A DNA stretch of 64,000 bases from Haemophilus sp. CCUG 60358 (GCF_001679485.1 NZ_LZOZ01000001.1:62001-126000); one strand, 5' to 3'; shown: positions 1 through 9,760, counted from the first letter of the stretch. A program made the numbers and translations. The notes: generated by a model from the sequence alone, not told the origin.

Positions 1-22
1 CGTTTTTTAAAGGTAAGATAAC

Positions 23-1909
23 ATGTCAAAACAAATTCAAATTCCTGACATCGGTAGTGATGAAGTTACCGTAACAGAAGTGATGGTGAAAGTAGGTGAT
101 ACCATTACCGCAGATCAGAGCATTATTAATGTTGAAGGTGATAAAGCTTCAATGGAAGTACCAGCACCAGAAGCTGGTGTGATAAAAGAAGTATTAGTAA
201 AAGTGGGTGATAAAGTCACTACTGGCACACCAATGCTTGTTTTAGAGTCAGCGGATGCGGCAGCGCCTGCTCCAGCTGCAGCAGCACCTGCGCCGGCAGC
301 CGCACCAGCAGCTGCAAGTGTAGTTGAAGTCAATGTACCCGATATCGGTTCAGACGAAGTAAACGTGACTGATATTATGGTGAAAGTAGGCGATACTGTT
401 GAAGTTGACCAATCAATCATCAATGTTGAAGGTGATAAAGCGTCAATGGAAGTGCCTGCTCCTGTTGCTGGTGTAGTAAAAGAAATTTTAATCAATGTGG
501 GCGATAAAGTTGTTACTGGCAAATTAATCATGAAATTTGAAGTGGCAGGTGCAGCACCAGCCGCAGCACCAGCTCAACAAGCTTCGGCACCTGCAGCAAC
601 GACAACAGCTTCAGCGATCAAAGAAGTGAATGTACCAGATATCGGTGGCGATGAAGTTAACGTAACTGAAATCATGGTTGCCGTTGGTGACAGCGTTTCT
701 GAAGAGCAATCTTTAATCACCGTTGAAGGCGATAAAGCCTCAATGGAAGTGCCAGCTCCGTTTGCGGGTGTGGTAAAAGAAATTTTAGTGAAATCAGGCG
801 ATAAAGTTTCAACTGGTTCATTAATTATGAAATTTGAAGTGGCAGGTGCAGCACCGGCTCCTGCAGCGGCAGCTCCAGCTCCACAAGCTGCACCAGCAGC
901 AGCGCCGGCAGCACAATCAGGTAATGTATCTGGTTTAAGCCAAGAACAAGTTGTAGCAAGCGCAGGTTATGCACACGCAACACCAGTGATTCGTCGCTTA
1001 GCACGTGAATACGGTATTAACCTTGATCGCGTAAAAGGTACGGGTCGTAAAGGTCGTGTTGTGAAAGAAGATATCCAAGCTTACGTGAAAACCGCTGTTA
1101 AAGCGTTTGAAACAGGCACTGTATCTTCTGCAGCAGCGGGTAATGGTGTGGCAAACGGCGCAGGCTTAGGCTTATTACCATGGCCGAAAGTTGACTTCAG
1201 CAAATTTGGTGAAGTAGAAGAAGTTGAATTAAGCCGTATCAACAAAATCTCTGGTGCGAACTTACATCGTAACTGGGTAATGATTCCACATGTTACTCAC
1301 TTCGATCGCACAGATATCACTGATTTAGAAGCATTCCGTAAAGAACAGAATAAGATTGTTGAAAAACAAAAATTGGATGTGAAAATTACACCAGTTGTGT
1401 TCATTATGAAAGCGGTAGCGAAAGCATTAGAAGCGTTCCCACGTTTCAATAGTTCTATCTCTGAAGACGGACAAAAATTAACACTTAAAAAATACATCAA
1501 CATTGGCGTAGCGGTAGATACACCAAACGGTCTCGTTGTACCTGTATTTAAAAACGTGAACAAAAAAGGTATTATCGAACTTTCTCGTGAATTAATGGAA
1601 ATCTCCAAAAAAGCACGTGACGGTAAACTTTCAGGTTCTGATATGCAAGGGGGTTGTTTCACTATTTCAAGCTTAGGCGGTATTGGTACAACTCACTTTA
1701 CACCAATCGTAAATGCTCCAGAAGTAGCAATCTTAGGTGTGTCTAAATCAGAAATGCAACCAGTTTGGAATGGTAAAGAATTTGAGCCACGCTTAATGCT
1801 TCCATTATCATTATCTTTCGACCACCGTGTGATCGATGGTGCTGATGGTGCTCGTTTCTTAAGCTATATCAATGGCGTATTAGCTGACTTACGTCGCTTA
1901 GTGATGTAA
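23..1909 (+). CDS. aceF: Pyruvate dehydrogenase E2, dihydrolipoamide acetyltransferase
   Basis: E2 core of the cytoplasmic pyruvate dehydrogenase complex; it transfers the acetyl group from lipoamide to CoA. The 628-residue product has three lipoyl domains (about 1-75, 103-177 and 205-280), each with the lipoylation motif GDKASMEVP, joined by Ala/Pro-rich flexible linkers. A peripheral subunit-binding domain follows at about 325-360, then a catalytic domain with the signature [10 protein letters not shown] (His601 and Asp605 are the expected catalytic pair). The three-lipoyl layout matches the gammaproteobacterial AceF. The ATG is preceded by AAAGGTAAG. aceE would lie just upstream, outside the window; lpdA follows. 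Confidence 0.97.
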   Translation: MSKQIQIPDIGSDEVTVTEVMVKVGDTITADQSIINVEGDKASMEVPAPEAGVIKEVLVKVGDKVTTGTPMLVLESADAAAPAPAAAAPAPAAAPAAASVVEVNVPDIGSDEVNVTDIMVKVGDTVEVDQSIINVEGDKASMEVPAPVAGVVKEILINVGDKVVTGKLIMKFEVAGAAPAAAPAQQASAPAATTTASAIKEVNVPDIGGDEVNVTEIMVAVGDSVSEEQSLITVEGDKASMEVPAPFAGVVKEILVKSGDKVSTGSLIMKFEVAGAAPAPAAAAPAPQAAPAAAPAAQSGNVSGLSQEQVVASAGYAHATPVIRRLAREYGINLDRVKGTGRKGRVVKEDIQAYVKTAVKAFETGTVSSAAAGNGVANGAGLGLLPWPKVDFSKFGEVEEVELSRINKISGANLHRNWVMIPHVTHFDRTDITDLEAFRKEQNKIVEKQKLDVKITPVVFIMKAVAKALEAFPRFNSSISEDGQKLTLKKYINIGVAVDTPNGLVVPVFKNVNKKGIIELSRELMEISKKARDGKLSGSDMQGGCFTISSLGGIGTTHFTPIVNAPEVAILGVSKSEMQPVWNGKEFEPRLMLPLSLSFDHRVIDGADGARFLSYINGVLADLRRLVM

Positions 1910-1919
1910 TTAACGAGGT

Positions 1920-1947
1920 AAGATGTGAGTGATTAGGCTCACATCTT
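1920..1947 (+). other. Perfect hairpin between aceF and lpdA
   Basis: A 10-bp perfect inverted repeat (AAGATGTGAG and CTCACATCTT) with an 8-base loop begins 11 bases after the aceF stop. No U-run follows, so it does not look like an intrinsic terminator. It may be an RNA processing or stabilising element that lets lpdA differ in level from aceEF; that role is inference. An uptake core (1962-1970) lies between the hairpin and lpdA. Confidence 0.6.
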
Positions 1948-2000
1948 ACAGAAAGGATCGCAAGTGCGGTCAAAAATTTGAACGTTTTTACGAGGTAAAA

Positions 2001-3425
2001 ATGAGTAAAGAAATTAAAACCCAAGTTGTAGTACTTGGTGCTGGTCCAGCAGGTTATTCAGCGGCATTCCGTTGTGCGGACTTAGGTTTAGAAACAGTAC
2101 TTGTTGAACGTTATTCAACATTAGGTGGGGTATGTTTAAACGTAGGTTGCATTCCATCAAAAGCGTTATTACACGTTTCTAAAGTAATTGAAGAAGCAAA
2201 ACACGCAACTAAAAATGGTGTTTACTTTGGTGAACCAACCATCAATTTAGATGAAGTTCGTGCAGGTAAAGATGCAGTAGTTGCTAAATTAACTGGTGGC
2301 TTAGCAGGTATGGCAAAAGCACGTAAAGTGACTGTAGTTGAAGGCTTAGCAGCATTTACTGACCCAAATACATTAGTTGCACGTGACCGTGATGGTAACC
2401 CAACTACTGTTAAATTTGATAATGCCATTATCGCAGCGGGTTCTCGTCCAATTCAATTACCATTTATCCCACACGAAGATCCACGTATTTGGGATTCAAC
2501 AGATGCACTTAAATTAAAAGAAGTACCGAAAAAACTTCTTATCATGGGTGGTGGTATCATCGGTTTAGAGATGGGTACAGTGTATCACTCTCTAGGTTCA
2601 GAGATTGAAGTGGTTGAAATGTTCGACCAAGTTATCCCGGCAGCAGATAAAGATGTGGTAGCAATCTACACCAAACAAATCGAGAAAAAATTCAAGTTAA
2701 TGCTTGAAACGAAAGTAACTGCAGTTGAAGCAAAAGATGACGGTATCTATGTTTCAATGGAAGGTAAAGCATGTAACGATACTAAACGTTATGATGCTGT
2801 ACTTGTTGCTATCGGTCGTACACCAAACGGTAAATTGATTGATGCAGGTAAAGCAGGCGTTGAAGTGGATGAGCGTGGTTTCATTCATGTTGATAAACAA
2901 ATGCGCACTAATGTGCCTCATATCTTTGCAATCGGTGATATCGTTGGCCAACCAATGTTAGCACATAAAGGTGTTCATGAAGGTCACGTTGCAGCGGAAG
3001 TGATCGCAGGGAAAAAACATTACTTCGATCCAAAAGTCATTCCTTCTATTGCTTATACTGAACCAGAAGTGGCTTGGGTAGGTAAAACTGAGAAAGAATG
3101 TAAACAAGAAGGTTTAAACTACGAAGTGGCTAAATTCCCTTGGGCTGCTTCAGGTCGTGCGATTGCTTCAGAATGTGCTGAAGGTATGACCAAATTAATC
3201 TTCGATAAAGATACTCATCGCGTACTTGGTGGGGCAATCGTTGGATCTAACGGTGGTGAATTATTAGGTGAAATCGGTCTTGCGATCGAAATGGGTTGTG
3301 ATGCAGAAGATATCGCATTAACCATCCATGCTCACCCAACACTTCACGAATCTGTTGGTCTTGCGGCTGAAGTGTTTGAAGGTTCAATTACTGACCTTCC
3401 AAACGCAAAAGCGAAGAAAAAATAA
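2001..3425 (+). CDS. lpdA: Dihydrolipoamide dehydrogenase (E3)
   Basis: FAD-dependent E3 that reoxidises dihydrolipoamide with NAD+, usually shared by the pyruvate, 2-oxoglutarate and glycine-cleavage complexes. The 474-residue product has an N-terminal GAGPAG dinucleotide motif, the redox disulfide Cys45/Cys50 in GGVCLNVGC, a second GGGIIGLE NAD-binding motif, and the C-terminal HAHPTLHE segment with the catalytic His. I chose ATG 2001 (MSKEIKTQ) with ribosome site GAGG at 1992; the longer frame from 1929 runs through the hairpin and uptake core and adds an unrelated N-terminus. It follows aceF as in other Gammaproteobacteria. Confidence 0.97.
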   Translation: MSKEIKTQVVVLGAGPAGYSAAFRCADLGLETVLVERYSTLGGVCLNVGCIPSKALLHVSKVIEEAKHATKNGVYFGEPTINLDEVRAGKDAVVAKLTGGLAGMAKARKVTVVEGLAAFTDPNTLVARDRDGNPTTVKFDNAIIAAGSRPIQLPFIPHEDPRIWDSTDALKLKEVPKKLLIMGGGIIGLEMGTVYHSLGSEIEVVEMFDQVIPAADKDVVAIYTKQIEKKFKLMLETKVTAVEAKDDGIYVSMEGKACNDTKRYDAVLVAIGRTPNGKLIDAGKAGVEVDERGFIHVDKQMRTNVPHIFAIGDIVGQPMLAHKGVHEGHVAAEVIAGKKHYFDPKVIPSIAYTEPEVAWVGKTEKECKQEGLNYEVAKFPWAASGRAIASECAEGMTKLIFDKDTHRVLGGAIVGSNGGELLGEIGLAIEMGCDAEDIALTIHAHPTLHESVGLAAEVFEGSITDLPNAKAKKK

Positions 3426-3442
3426 TTAATTGAAATCTTCCA

Positions 3443-3476
3443 TAAAGGCTACCCGAATGAGTGGCCTTTATTTTTT
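3443..3476 (+). terminator. Rho-independent terminator after lpdA
   Basis: Stem AAAGGC...GCCTTT with additional pairs towards the loop, followed by a run of T. It ends the pyruvate dehydrogenase operon. Confidence 0.8.
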
Positions 3477-3588
3477 GAGAGATAGCTCACAAAATTGCAT
3501 AAAAATTCAATAAAAACTGGCGGTCAAAATGACTTTTTGATAAAATCCGACCAGTTTTGTTTTTATATTTTTTTATTATTTAAAAGCT

Positions 3589-4140
3589 ATGTTAAAGAAG
3601 ATTTTGATTATTGTAGGATTGGCAGTGTTGACAACAGCCTGTTCTAATGGCTCTAGGCAGGCTCATAATGGAGTCATTACAGAGAGCGATGATGCGGAGC
3701 TAACGGGGTTAATTGCAGGTTTAGATGGGAAACAAGGTGGACTTCACCCTAAATTAAGAACAAACCGTCCTAAATCTGGTTTAATTGGTGATAAAGCACT
3801 TGCTCAAGTTTATAACGAATGGGGTGGTACACGTTATAGAATGGGCGGAAGCACAAAACGTGGTATTGACTGTTCTGCATTTATGCAAACCGCTTTCCTT
3901 GATGCTTATGGTGTGGAACTTCCTCGCACAACTTCAGAACAACGCTATTTAGGTCGCCAAATCCAAAAACATGAATTACGTAAAGGCGATTTGGTATTCT
4001 TTCGTCGAAATAACCATGTAGGCGTTTATATTGGCAACAACCAATTTATGCATGCAAGTTCAAGCCAAGGTGTAACAATTAGTTCATTAGATGAAGATTA
4101 CTGGGCTAGAACTTACACACAATCACGTCGCGTGATGTAA
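3589..4140 (+). CDS. NlpC/P60 family lipoprotein, probable murein endopeptidase
   Basis: Probable outer-membrane-anchored cell-wall hydrolase related to MepS (Spr) and NlpC. The 183-residue protein starts with a lipoprotein signal peptide whose lipobox LTTAC puts the lipidated Cys at residue 18. The NlpC/P60 domain spans about 68-180 with catalytic Cys95 (GIDCSAFMQ), His143 (NNHVGVYI) and polar third residue His155. MepS-type enzymes cut D-Ala-mDAP cross-links; the exact bond is not readable from sequence. It is a single-gene unit with a terminator on either side. Confidence 0.88.
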   Translation: MLKKILIIVGLAVLTTACSNGSRQAHNGVITESDDAELTGLIAGLDGKQGGLHPKLRTNRPKSGLIGDKALAQVYNEWGGTRYRMGGSTKRGIDCSAFMQTAFLDAYGVELPRTTSEQRYLGRQIQKHELRKGDLVFFRRNNHVGVYIGNNQFMHASSSQGVTISSLDEDYWARTYTQSRRVM

Positions 4141-4159
4141 TAACAATTTTTATTTCAAA

Positions 4160-4191
4160 AAAAAGTGCGGTTAATTTTAACCGCACTTTTT
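4160..4191. terminator. Uptake-sequence-pair bidirectional terminator
   Basis: Inverted uptake cores (AAGTGCGGT at 4163, ACCGCACTT at 4180) with an 8-base gap form a stem flanked by A and T runs. It lies between the convergent NlpC-type lipoprotein and UmuD-like genes and would work in both directions. Confidence 0.85.
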
Positions 4192-4218
4192 CTTTATGTA
4201 GATTATCTGTTTATTGGC

Positions 4219-4668
4219 TTAAGCCGCAAATTTCATTAAATCTCTTCTTGGTTTCATTTGGTGGATGGTATTTGTTACTGTTCCAACCAATGGTAAGCTT
4301 GTCCATTGTGTTGTTTTAATATTCTCCACTTTGGAATCTAATGCCATGAATACAAATTCATTACCGCTTATACCGGCAAATTCATAAATATGGAATTCAT
4401 CTTGTTTTTCCAATACTACAAGATCACCGATGAAAAGGCTGTCATTTTTTTCAACCACTAACATATCGCCCATTTCAATTCCCCAAGCAAGCATATTCGG
4501 ATTCGTTACACGAATAAAACACGTTTGTTGTGGACGTTTGATGCAATAAAGGTTGAGATCTAATTTTTTATTAAATGTCGATTTGCTTTCAACATCATTG
4601 AAAAATGGCATAGGATGATAAGAAAACGTCATATCATTTTGTGCAACTGTATTTGCGTAGTTCATCAT
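4219..4668 (-). CDS. UmuD-like S24-family protein lacking the catalytic dyad
   Basis: This 149-residue protein aligns by eye along most of UmuD: the stretch with KKLDLNLYCIKRPQQTCFIRV, then MGDMLVVE, then GDLVVLEKQDEFHIYEF. UmuD and LexA relatives cleave themselves with a Ser-Lys dyad. Here the Ser position is Asn58 (NPNM in place of GDSM) and the Lys position is Tyr95 (FHIYEF in place of FTVKKL). I also see no Cys-Gly or Ala-Gly cleavage site near residue 25. It is therefore predicted to be unable to self-cleave. There is no umuC next to it. The promoter overlaps a LexA-type box, so it is probably damage-inducible. A role as a regulatory partner of a polymerase or RecA is inference. Confidence 0.75.
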   Translation of the reverse strand: MMNYANTVAQNDMTFSYHPMPFFNDVESKSTFNKKLDLNLYCIKRPQQTCFIRVTNPNMLAWGIEMGDMLVVEKNDSLFIGDLVVLEKQDEFHIYEFAGISGNEFVFMALDSKVENIKTTQWTSLPLVGTVTNTIHQMKPRRDLMKFAA

Positions 4669-4722
4669 CTTGTGTTCCTTTTAGTTAGTGTGTTTTTAAT
4701 CATTGGTTGTTTATACAGGTGT

Positions 4723-4752
4723 AATATACTGTGGTTAGATACAGTATGTCAA
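4723..4752 (-). promoter_or_regulatory. Sigma-70 promoter with embedded SOS (LexA) box
   Basis: On the minus strand there is TTGACA (4747-4752), an 18-base spacer, then TATATT (4723-4728). The spacer is filled by TACTGTATCTAACCACAGTA (4727-4746), which keeps both CTGT and ACAG half-sites with eight bases between them, as in the enterobacterial LexA consensus. Repressor bound here would cover the polymerase contact. It reads towards the UmuD-like gene. Confidence 0.85.
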
Positions 4753-4941
4753 TAGGGCATAGAAAAAATTTTTTTATAGGCGAAAATTTTAGAAAAAATT
4801 CATTCTAGGCTTAAAAAGTTCAATTTTTTAATAAAATAATAAAGAAAAAATTTTCTTTTAAACAAAATTTAAGCTATCTTTAGTCTGTTTCGGTGGATCG
4901 TAACGATCTGAAGTTCAACTTAATCTTTATTTAAAATTATT

Positions 4942-6183
4942 ATGAATACATCACGTTTATTTCATTTTCTTTTCCAAGGTAATTTGGTAAAACGAATTGC
5001 TGTTGGTTTGGTACTCGGGATCCTTGTTGCATTGGTGAATGAGAGTGTTAAAAATTCATCAGGCATTGATCTTGCATCTAGCTTTGGTGTGCTGGGTCAA
5101 ATTTTCGTTAAAGCATTACGTGCAGTTGCACCAATTTTGATTTTCTTCCTTGTTATGGCTGCACTGGCTAATAAGAAAGTGGGCTCTAAAAGCAATATGA
5201 AAGAAATCGTAGTGCTTTATCTTGTGGGAACCTTCTTAGCCGCTGTTGCTGCGGTAATTGCAAGTATGGCATTCCCGTCAGATGTTGCTCTTGCGGTAAA
5301 AGAAGATGCAAGTTCAGCACCACAATCTGTTGGCCAAGTGATGCTTGCTTTAGTATTGAATGTGGTAGATAACCCATTAAATGCGATTTTTAAAGCAAAC
5401 TTTATCGGTGTATTAGCATGGTCTATCGGTTTAGGTTTAGCACTTCGTCATGCTTCTGATGCAACTAAACAAGTGGTGGCTGATTTTGCAGAAGGCATTT
5501 CTAAAATTGTTCACATCATTATTTCTTTTGCGCCTTTCGGTGTATTCGGTTTAGTGGCTGAAACTTTATCTGACAGAGGATTAGCGGCGTTAGGTGGATA
5601 TGTTCACTTATTATTCGTGTTAATCGGTACAATGCTATTTACTGCATTTGTGCTAAACCCAATTCTCGTTTATTGGAAAATTCGTCGTAATCCATATCCA
5701 TTAGTTTGGACTTGTGTACGTGAAAGTGGTGTAACGGCATTCTTTACACGTAGCTCTGCAGCAAACATTCCTGTAAACATTGAATTAGCAAAACGCTTAA
5801 ATCTTGATGAAGAAACCTATTCTGTGGCAATTCCATTAGGTGCAAATATCAATATGGCGGGGGCAGCGATTACCATTACTGTATTAACGTTAGCGGCTGT
5901 TCATACATTAGGTATCGAAGTATCTTTCGTCAGCGCTGTATTATTAAGTATTGTTGCGGCGCTTTGTGCATGTGGTGCTTCTGGTGTGGCAGGTGGTTCA
6001 TTATTATTAATCCCATTAGCTTGTAGCTTATTTGGTATCAGTGATGACATCGCGGCACAAATGATCGGTGTAGGTTTTGTAATTGGTATCTTACAAGACT
6101 CAACAGAAACTGCGCTAAACTCTTCAACTGACGTATTATTTACTGCGGCAGTATGTATGGAAGAAGAGCGTAAAAACGGTTAA
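4942..6183 (+). CDS. sstT: Sodium-dependent serine/threonine symporter SstT
   Basis: Inner-membrane Na+-coupled uptake of serine and threonine, dicarboxylate/amino acid:cation symporter family. The 413-residue protein matches the length of E. coli SstT and keeps its hallmark stretches: LKAVAPI-like segment ([10 protein letters not shown]), [65 protein letters not shown] and the C-terminal [15 protein letters not shown]. These form the two re-entrant hairpins and substrate site. It is a single gene with its own terminator; an AT-rich leader of about 270 bases separates it from the divergent SOS-controlled gene. Confidence 0.95.
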   Translation: MNTSRLFHFLFQGNLVKRIAVGLVLGILVALVNESVKNSSGIDLASSFGVLGQIFVKALRAVAPILIFFLVMAALANKKVGSKSNMKEIVVLYLVGTFLAAVAAVIASMAFPSDVALAVKEDASSAPQSVGQVMLALVLNVVDNPLNAIFKANFIGVLAWSIGLGLALRHASDATKQVVADFAEGISKIVHIIISFAPFGVFGLVAETLSDRGLAALGGYVHLLFVLIGTMLFTAFVLNPILVYWKIRRNPYPLVWTCVRESGVTAFFTRSSAANIPVNIELAKRLNLDEETYSVAIPLGANINMAGAAITITVLTLAAVHTLGIEVSFVSAVLLSIVAALCACGASGVAGGSLLLIPLACSLFGISDDIAAQMIGVGFVIGILQDSTETALNSSTDVLFTAAVCMEEERKNG

Positions 6184-6198
6184 TTAAATTAATCTGAC

Positions 6199-6228
6199 AA
6201 GGCGGGCAAATTGCTCGCCTTTTGTTTT
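6199..6228 (+). terminator. Rho-independent terminator after sstT
   Basis: Stem AAGGCG...CGCCTT extended by a GC pair and one G-T pair, five-base loop, then TTTGTTTTT. Confidence 0.75.
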
Positions 6229-6241
6229 TAAAGGAAAGAGA

Positions 6242-7690
6242 ATGACACTTTTAATTCAGCAAGCAAAATTTGAACTTTATCAAAAACAGACCTTAAACTT
6301 ACCGCACTTTGCGATTGAACCACAACAATATTGGGTTGTGGTCGGCAGTAATGGAAGTGGAAAATCAGCGTTTGCTTTAGCCTTGCAAAATGAGTTGCCT
6401 TTGCAGGAAGGCGAATATCATAATTCTTTCAAACGTGTTCAATCTTTTTCTTTTGAAAAACAACGAGAAATTCTTGAAGCCACATTAAAGAATTTAAACA
6501 ATGATGATACCGACCCCGATTTCTTTGGTAAAACGGCAAGCGAAACCATTTTAAATGGCAGCAAGGAGCAGACTTTTTGTGAACAAATTGCAGAAAAATT
6601 AGGGATTACTTATCTCTTAGATCGTTTCTTTATCAAACTTTCCACTGGGGAAACGCGTAAAGTATTATTGGCACAAGTGTTATTACAAAAGCCCGATCTA
6701 TTAATTTTAGATGAACCTTTTGAAGGGCTAGATCAGCAATCTGTGCAAGATTGGATGGCGATGTTGAATGAACTGAAAAAAGAATGTGCAATCGTTCTGA
6801 TCGTTAATCGTCTAGCAGATATTCCAGCACAAGCCACTCATTTAGCCATGTTGGAAAATTTAGAGTTAGTATTAGAAGGTGAACGACAAACCATTGAGCA
6901 ACAAAGTATTTATCAACAATTAGTTTATGCGGAGCAATCTGTTGATGTGGCTTTGCCAGAACCAGCATCACCATTACTAAAACTGCCTGAAAACCAACCG
7001 CACTTTGAACTTAAAAATGTCACGGTTCAGTATGGTGATAAAGTGATTTTGGATCATTTAAACTGGATTGTTCAACCTCATCAAAATTGGTGGATTAAAG
7101 GACCAAATGGTGCAGGGAAGTCTACTTTACTTTCTTTAATTACAGGTGATCACCCGCAAGCATTTGCGAATCATGTGGTGATCTTTGGTAAACAACGAGG
7201 CTCAGGCGAAACCATTTGGGATATTAAACAAAAAATTGGTTACGTAAGTAGCCAACTGCATTTAGATTATCGTGTGAATTGTTCAGTGCTTGATGTGATT
7301 ATTTCGGGCTTTTTTGACAGTATAGGGATTTATCAACAGGTGCCAGAGGCAATTCGTTTGAAAGCCATGCAGTGGTTAGCTCGTTTAAATCTGACTCATT
7401 TAGCAAAAACGCCATTTCGTTCACTTTCTTGGGGGCAGCAACGTTTGCTCTTAATTACACGAGCGATGGTAAAGCATCCACCTGTTTTAATTTTAGATGA
7501 GCCTTTTCAAGGGCTTGATGGATTAAATCGTAAGCTAGTGAAACATTTTATTGAACAACTGGTAAATAATAGTGAAACGCAGCTTTTATTTGTTTCTCAT
7601 CAAGATTTAGATGCCCCGAATTGCATTACGCATCTTTTTGAATTTATAAGAGAAAACGATAAATATATTTATGTACAAAGTGCGGTCTAA
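6242..7690 (+). CDS. modF: ModF-type double ATP-binding cassette protein
   Basis: A 482-residue cytoplasmic protein with two ABC ATPase domains in tandem. Walker A motifs are GSNGSGKSA (near 37) and GPNGAGKST (near 290), each followed by a signature (LSTGETRK, LSWGQQRL) and a Walker B (LLILDEPFEGLD, VLILDEPFQGLD). The pattern matches ModF (PhrA) of E. coli, encoded next to the molybdate regulator modE and linked to molybdenum physiology, though its exact job is unsettled. No membrane segments and no modE next to it here. The stop codon lies inside an uptake core (7678-7686). Other duplicated ABC proteins cannot be fully excluded. Confidence 0.82.
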   Translation: MTLLIQQAKFELYQKQTLNLPHFAIEPQQYWVVVGSNGSGKSAFALALQNELPLQEGEYHNSFKRVQSFSFEKQREILEATLKNLNNDDTDPDFFGKTASETILNGSKEQTFCEQIAEKLGITYLLDRFFIKLSTGETRKVLLAQVLLQKPDLLILDEPFEGLDQQSVQDWMAMLNELKKECAIVLIVNRLADIPAQATHLAMLENLELVLEGERQTIEQQSIYQQLVYAEQSVDVALPEPASPLLKLPENQPHFELKNVTVQYGDKVILDHLNWIVQPHQNWWIKGPNGAGKSTLLSLITGDHPQAFANHVVIFGKQRGSGETIWDIKQKIGYVSSQLHLDYRVNCSVLDVIISGFFDSIGIYQQVPEAIRLKAMQWLARLNLTHLAKTPFRSLSWGQQRLLLITRAMVKHPPVLILDEPFQGLDGLNRKLVKHFIEQLVNNSETQLLFVSHQDLDAPNCITHLFEFIRENDKYIYVQSAV

Positions 7691-7735
7691 TTTGATAGAC
7701 TTTTCTTATATTTCCTCATCATTAAGGAGCAATCT

Positions 7736-8650
7736 ATGGAAGGCTTATCTATTGCCGCAATCGTCTTTATTGTATTAGTTGTTGTTGTGCTATTTTCGGC
7801 ACTTAAAACTGTACCGCAAGGTTATAACTGGACGATTGAGCGTTTTGGACGTTATACCCACACCTTAATGCCTGGCTTGAACTTTGTGGTCCCATTTGTG
7901 GATCGTGTTGGTCGTAAGATTAATATGATGGAACAGGTATTAGATATTCCCTCACAAGAAGTTATTTCTAAGGATAACGCCAACGTATCCATTGATGCGG
8001 TGTGTTTCGTCCAGGTGATTGATGCTCGCAGCGCTGCTTATGAAGTAAATCATTTAGAACAAGCGATTATCAATTTAACCATGACCAACATTCGTACCGT
8101 GCTAGGCTCGATGGAATTGGATGAAATGCTTTCTCAACGTGATTCCATTAATGGTCGTTTATTGGCAATTGTGGATGAAGCGACCAATCCTTGGGGGATT
8201 AAAGTCACCCGTATTGAAATTCGCGATGTGCGTCCACCACGTGAATTGATTGATTCCATGAACGCACAAATGAAAGCTGAACGTAATAAACGCGCGGAAG
8301 TCTTGGAAGCAGAAGGTATTCGTCAGGCGGAAATTTTACGTGCAGAAGGGGAAAAACAAGCCCGTATTCTGAAAGCAGAAGGGGAGCGTCAAGAGGCCTT
8401 CTTACAAGCAGAAGCGCGTGAACGTGCAGCAGAAGCGGAAGCGAAAGCAACCCAAATGGTGTCAGAAGCGATTGCTAGCGGTGATACCAAAGCGATCAAT
8501 TACTTTATCGCCCAAAAATATACAGAAGCCTTAAAACAAATCGGTGGTTCACCGAATAGCAAAGTGGTCATGATGCCGCTTGAAGCCGGTAATTTAATCG
8601 GCTCGGTAGCGGGCATTGCCGAACTGTTAAAAGGCGACAAAAAAGCGTAA
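7736..8650 (+). CDS. qmcA: SPFH/Band 7 family membrane protein QmcA
   Basis: A 304-residue inner-membrane scaffold of the SPFH (stomatin/flotillin) family. An N-terminal transmembrane segment at 5-24 is followed by the Band 7 domain ([29 protein letters not shown]...), then a long Ala/Glu/Arg-rich coiled coil at about 175-250 ([19 protein letters not shown]). Family members form large oligomers and interact with FtsH-type proteases. The next gene is an NfeD-like protein, the standard partner of this family, so the two probably act together. Confidence 0.92.
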   Translation: MEGLSIAAIVFIVLVVVVLFSALKTVPQGYNWTIERFGRYTHTLMPGLNFVVPFVDRVGRKINMMEQVLDIPSQEVISKDNANVSIDAVCFVQVIDARSAAYEVNHLEQAIINLTMTNIRTVLGSMELDEMLSQRDSINGRLLAIVDEATNPWGIKVTRIEIRDVRPPRELIDSMNAQMKAERNKRAEVLEAEGIRQAEILRAEGEKQARILKAEGERQEAFLQAEARERAAEAEAKATQMVSEAIASGDTKAINYFIAQKYTEALKQIGGSPNSKVVMMPLEAGNLIGSVAGIAELLKGDKKA

Positions 8651-8656
8651 TTTCCT

Positions 8657-8686
8657 AAAGTGCGGTTAAAAATGACCGCACTTTTT
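8657..8686. terminator. Uptake-sequence pair between qmcA and nfeD
   Basis: Inverted uptake cores at 8658 and 8675 form a stem followed by a T-run. It lies between two genes thought to be cotranscribed, so it may only attenuate. Confidence 0.6.
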
Positions 8687-8702
8687 CTCTCAAGGAGTTG
8701 AT

Positions 8703-9158
8703 ATGGCAGATTGGTTAACAACTTGGTCGGTGTGGCATTGGTTAGTATTAGGTTTTGTATTGTTAATCGCTGAAACCCTCGTACCCGGCGTGTTTTTATT
8801 ATGGTGGGGATTAGCTGCGATTGTGACTGCTGGCGTAATGGCGTTAGTACCGAGTTTATCCTTAACCGCCTTAGCTATTTTTTATGCGATTTTAGCGATT
8901 ATTCTCTCGTTGCTCTGGTGGAAATATCAACATAGCAAAGATAATCAGGACCAATCACGTACGACCTTAAATCAAAGAGATCATACTCTGTTAGGTAAAA
9001 AAGGCACGGTATTAGAAATTGGTTCTAATGGGATTGGTCGCGGTGCTTTTGGCGATACCACATGGCGTATTCAAGGCGACCATTTAACAGTGAATGATCT
9101 GGTGGTGGTAGAACGCGTTGATGGCATCACATTATTAGTGAAAAAGGTAACGGAATGA
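8703..9158 (+). CDS. NfeD family membrane protein
   Basis: A 151-residue protein with two or three hydrophobic segments in the first 75 residues (LVLGFVLLIAETLVPGVFLLWWGLAAIVTAG...) and a C-terminal soluble OB-fold domain (LLGKKGTVLEIGSNGIGRGAFGDTTWRIQGD...LTVNDLVVVERVDGITLLVKK). This short NfeD1b type is encoded beside a QmcA-like SPFH protein in many bacteria and is thought to control that scaffold. The start has AAGGAG just upstream. Its end overlaps the next gene by four bases (ATGA). Confidence 0.88.
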   Translation: MADWLTTWSVWHWLVLGFVLLIAETLVPGVFLLWWGLAAIVTAGVMALVPSLSLTALAIFYAILAIILSLLWWKYQHSKDNQDQSRTTLNQRDHTLLGKKGTVLEIGSNGIGRGAFGDTTWRIQGDHLTVNDLVVVERVDGITLLVKKVTE

Positions 9159-9760
9159 ATCATTTAATTATTTTTGCACATCCCAATAGCCAAAAAAGTT
9201 TTGGTCGTGCCATCGTAGATCGTATTGTGAAAGCGAGTCAGCAGCTTGGTGTTGAAACCCATCTGCGTGATCTATACACCATGGAATTTAACCCGATTAT
9301 TTCCTTTGAAGAATTGCAATCGGCGAATAAAGGGATTATTCCGGCAGAAATTCAGCAAGAGCATGAGTTTATTCGCCAAGCAGATTTGATTACGATGGTT
9401 TATCCTTTATGGTGGATGGGCTTTCCTGCAATGCTAAAAGGCTATTTGGATCGTGTATTAAGTCATGGTTTTGCTTATAAAACAGAAAATGGCGAGTCCA
9501 AAGGTCTGCTTCAAGGTAAAGCGATGCAACAATTTATCACCATAGGGAGTAGCGTAGCAAAATATCAAGAATACGGTGTAGATAAATCCCTCAATCATTG
9601 TTTGATCAATGGTTTATTTAATTATTGTGGTATCGAGAATGTGGATTACTCTTTATTTGGTGATATTCATATTATTGATGATGCCGCTCGCCAGGCGATG
9701 CTTGACGAAGCTGCCGAAAAAACAACGGCAAAATTGACCGCACTTTTAGCTCAATCGTGA
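9155..9760 (+). CDS. NAD(P)H-dependent oxidoreductase, flavodoxin-like fold
   Basis: A 201-residue cytoplasmic flavoprotein of the Flavodoxin_2 family, which includes the quinone reductases KefF and MdaB. Visible motifs are the N-terminal phosphate-binding strand-loop (IIFAHPNSQKSFGRA), the flavin loop YPLWWMGFPAMLKGYLDRVLSHGFAY, and a later FITIGSS segment. It probably reduces quinones by two electrons. The start ATG overlaps the nfeD stop, so translation is coupled. The partner substrate cannot be read from the sequence. Confidence 0.85.
   Translation: MNHLIIFAHPNSQKSFGRAIVDRIVKASQQLGVETHLRDLYTMEFNPIISFEELQSANKGIIPAEIQQEHEFIRQADLITMVYPLWWMGFPAMLKGYLDRVLSHGFAYKTENGESKGLLQGKAMQQFITIGSSVAKYQEYGVDKSLNHCLINGLFNYCGIENVDYSLFGDIHIIDDAARQAMLDEAAEKTTAKLTALLAQS

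Noticed and set aside
1..22. Possible end of aceE
   Set aside because: Only 22 bases precede aceF and stop codons exist in more than one frame, so the upstream gene cannot be assigned from this sequence alone.
115..531. A 138-residue antisense frame in aceF rich in Ala, Thr and Pro
   Set aside because: It is the reverse reading of the repeated lipoyl domains and Ala/Pro linkers.
4860..4930. GATCGTAACGATC palindrome before sstT as a regulator site
   Set aside because: Short, isolated and not matching an operator I can name; left unannotated.
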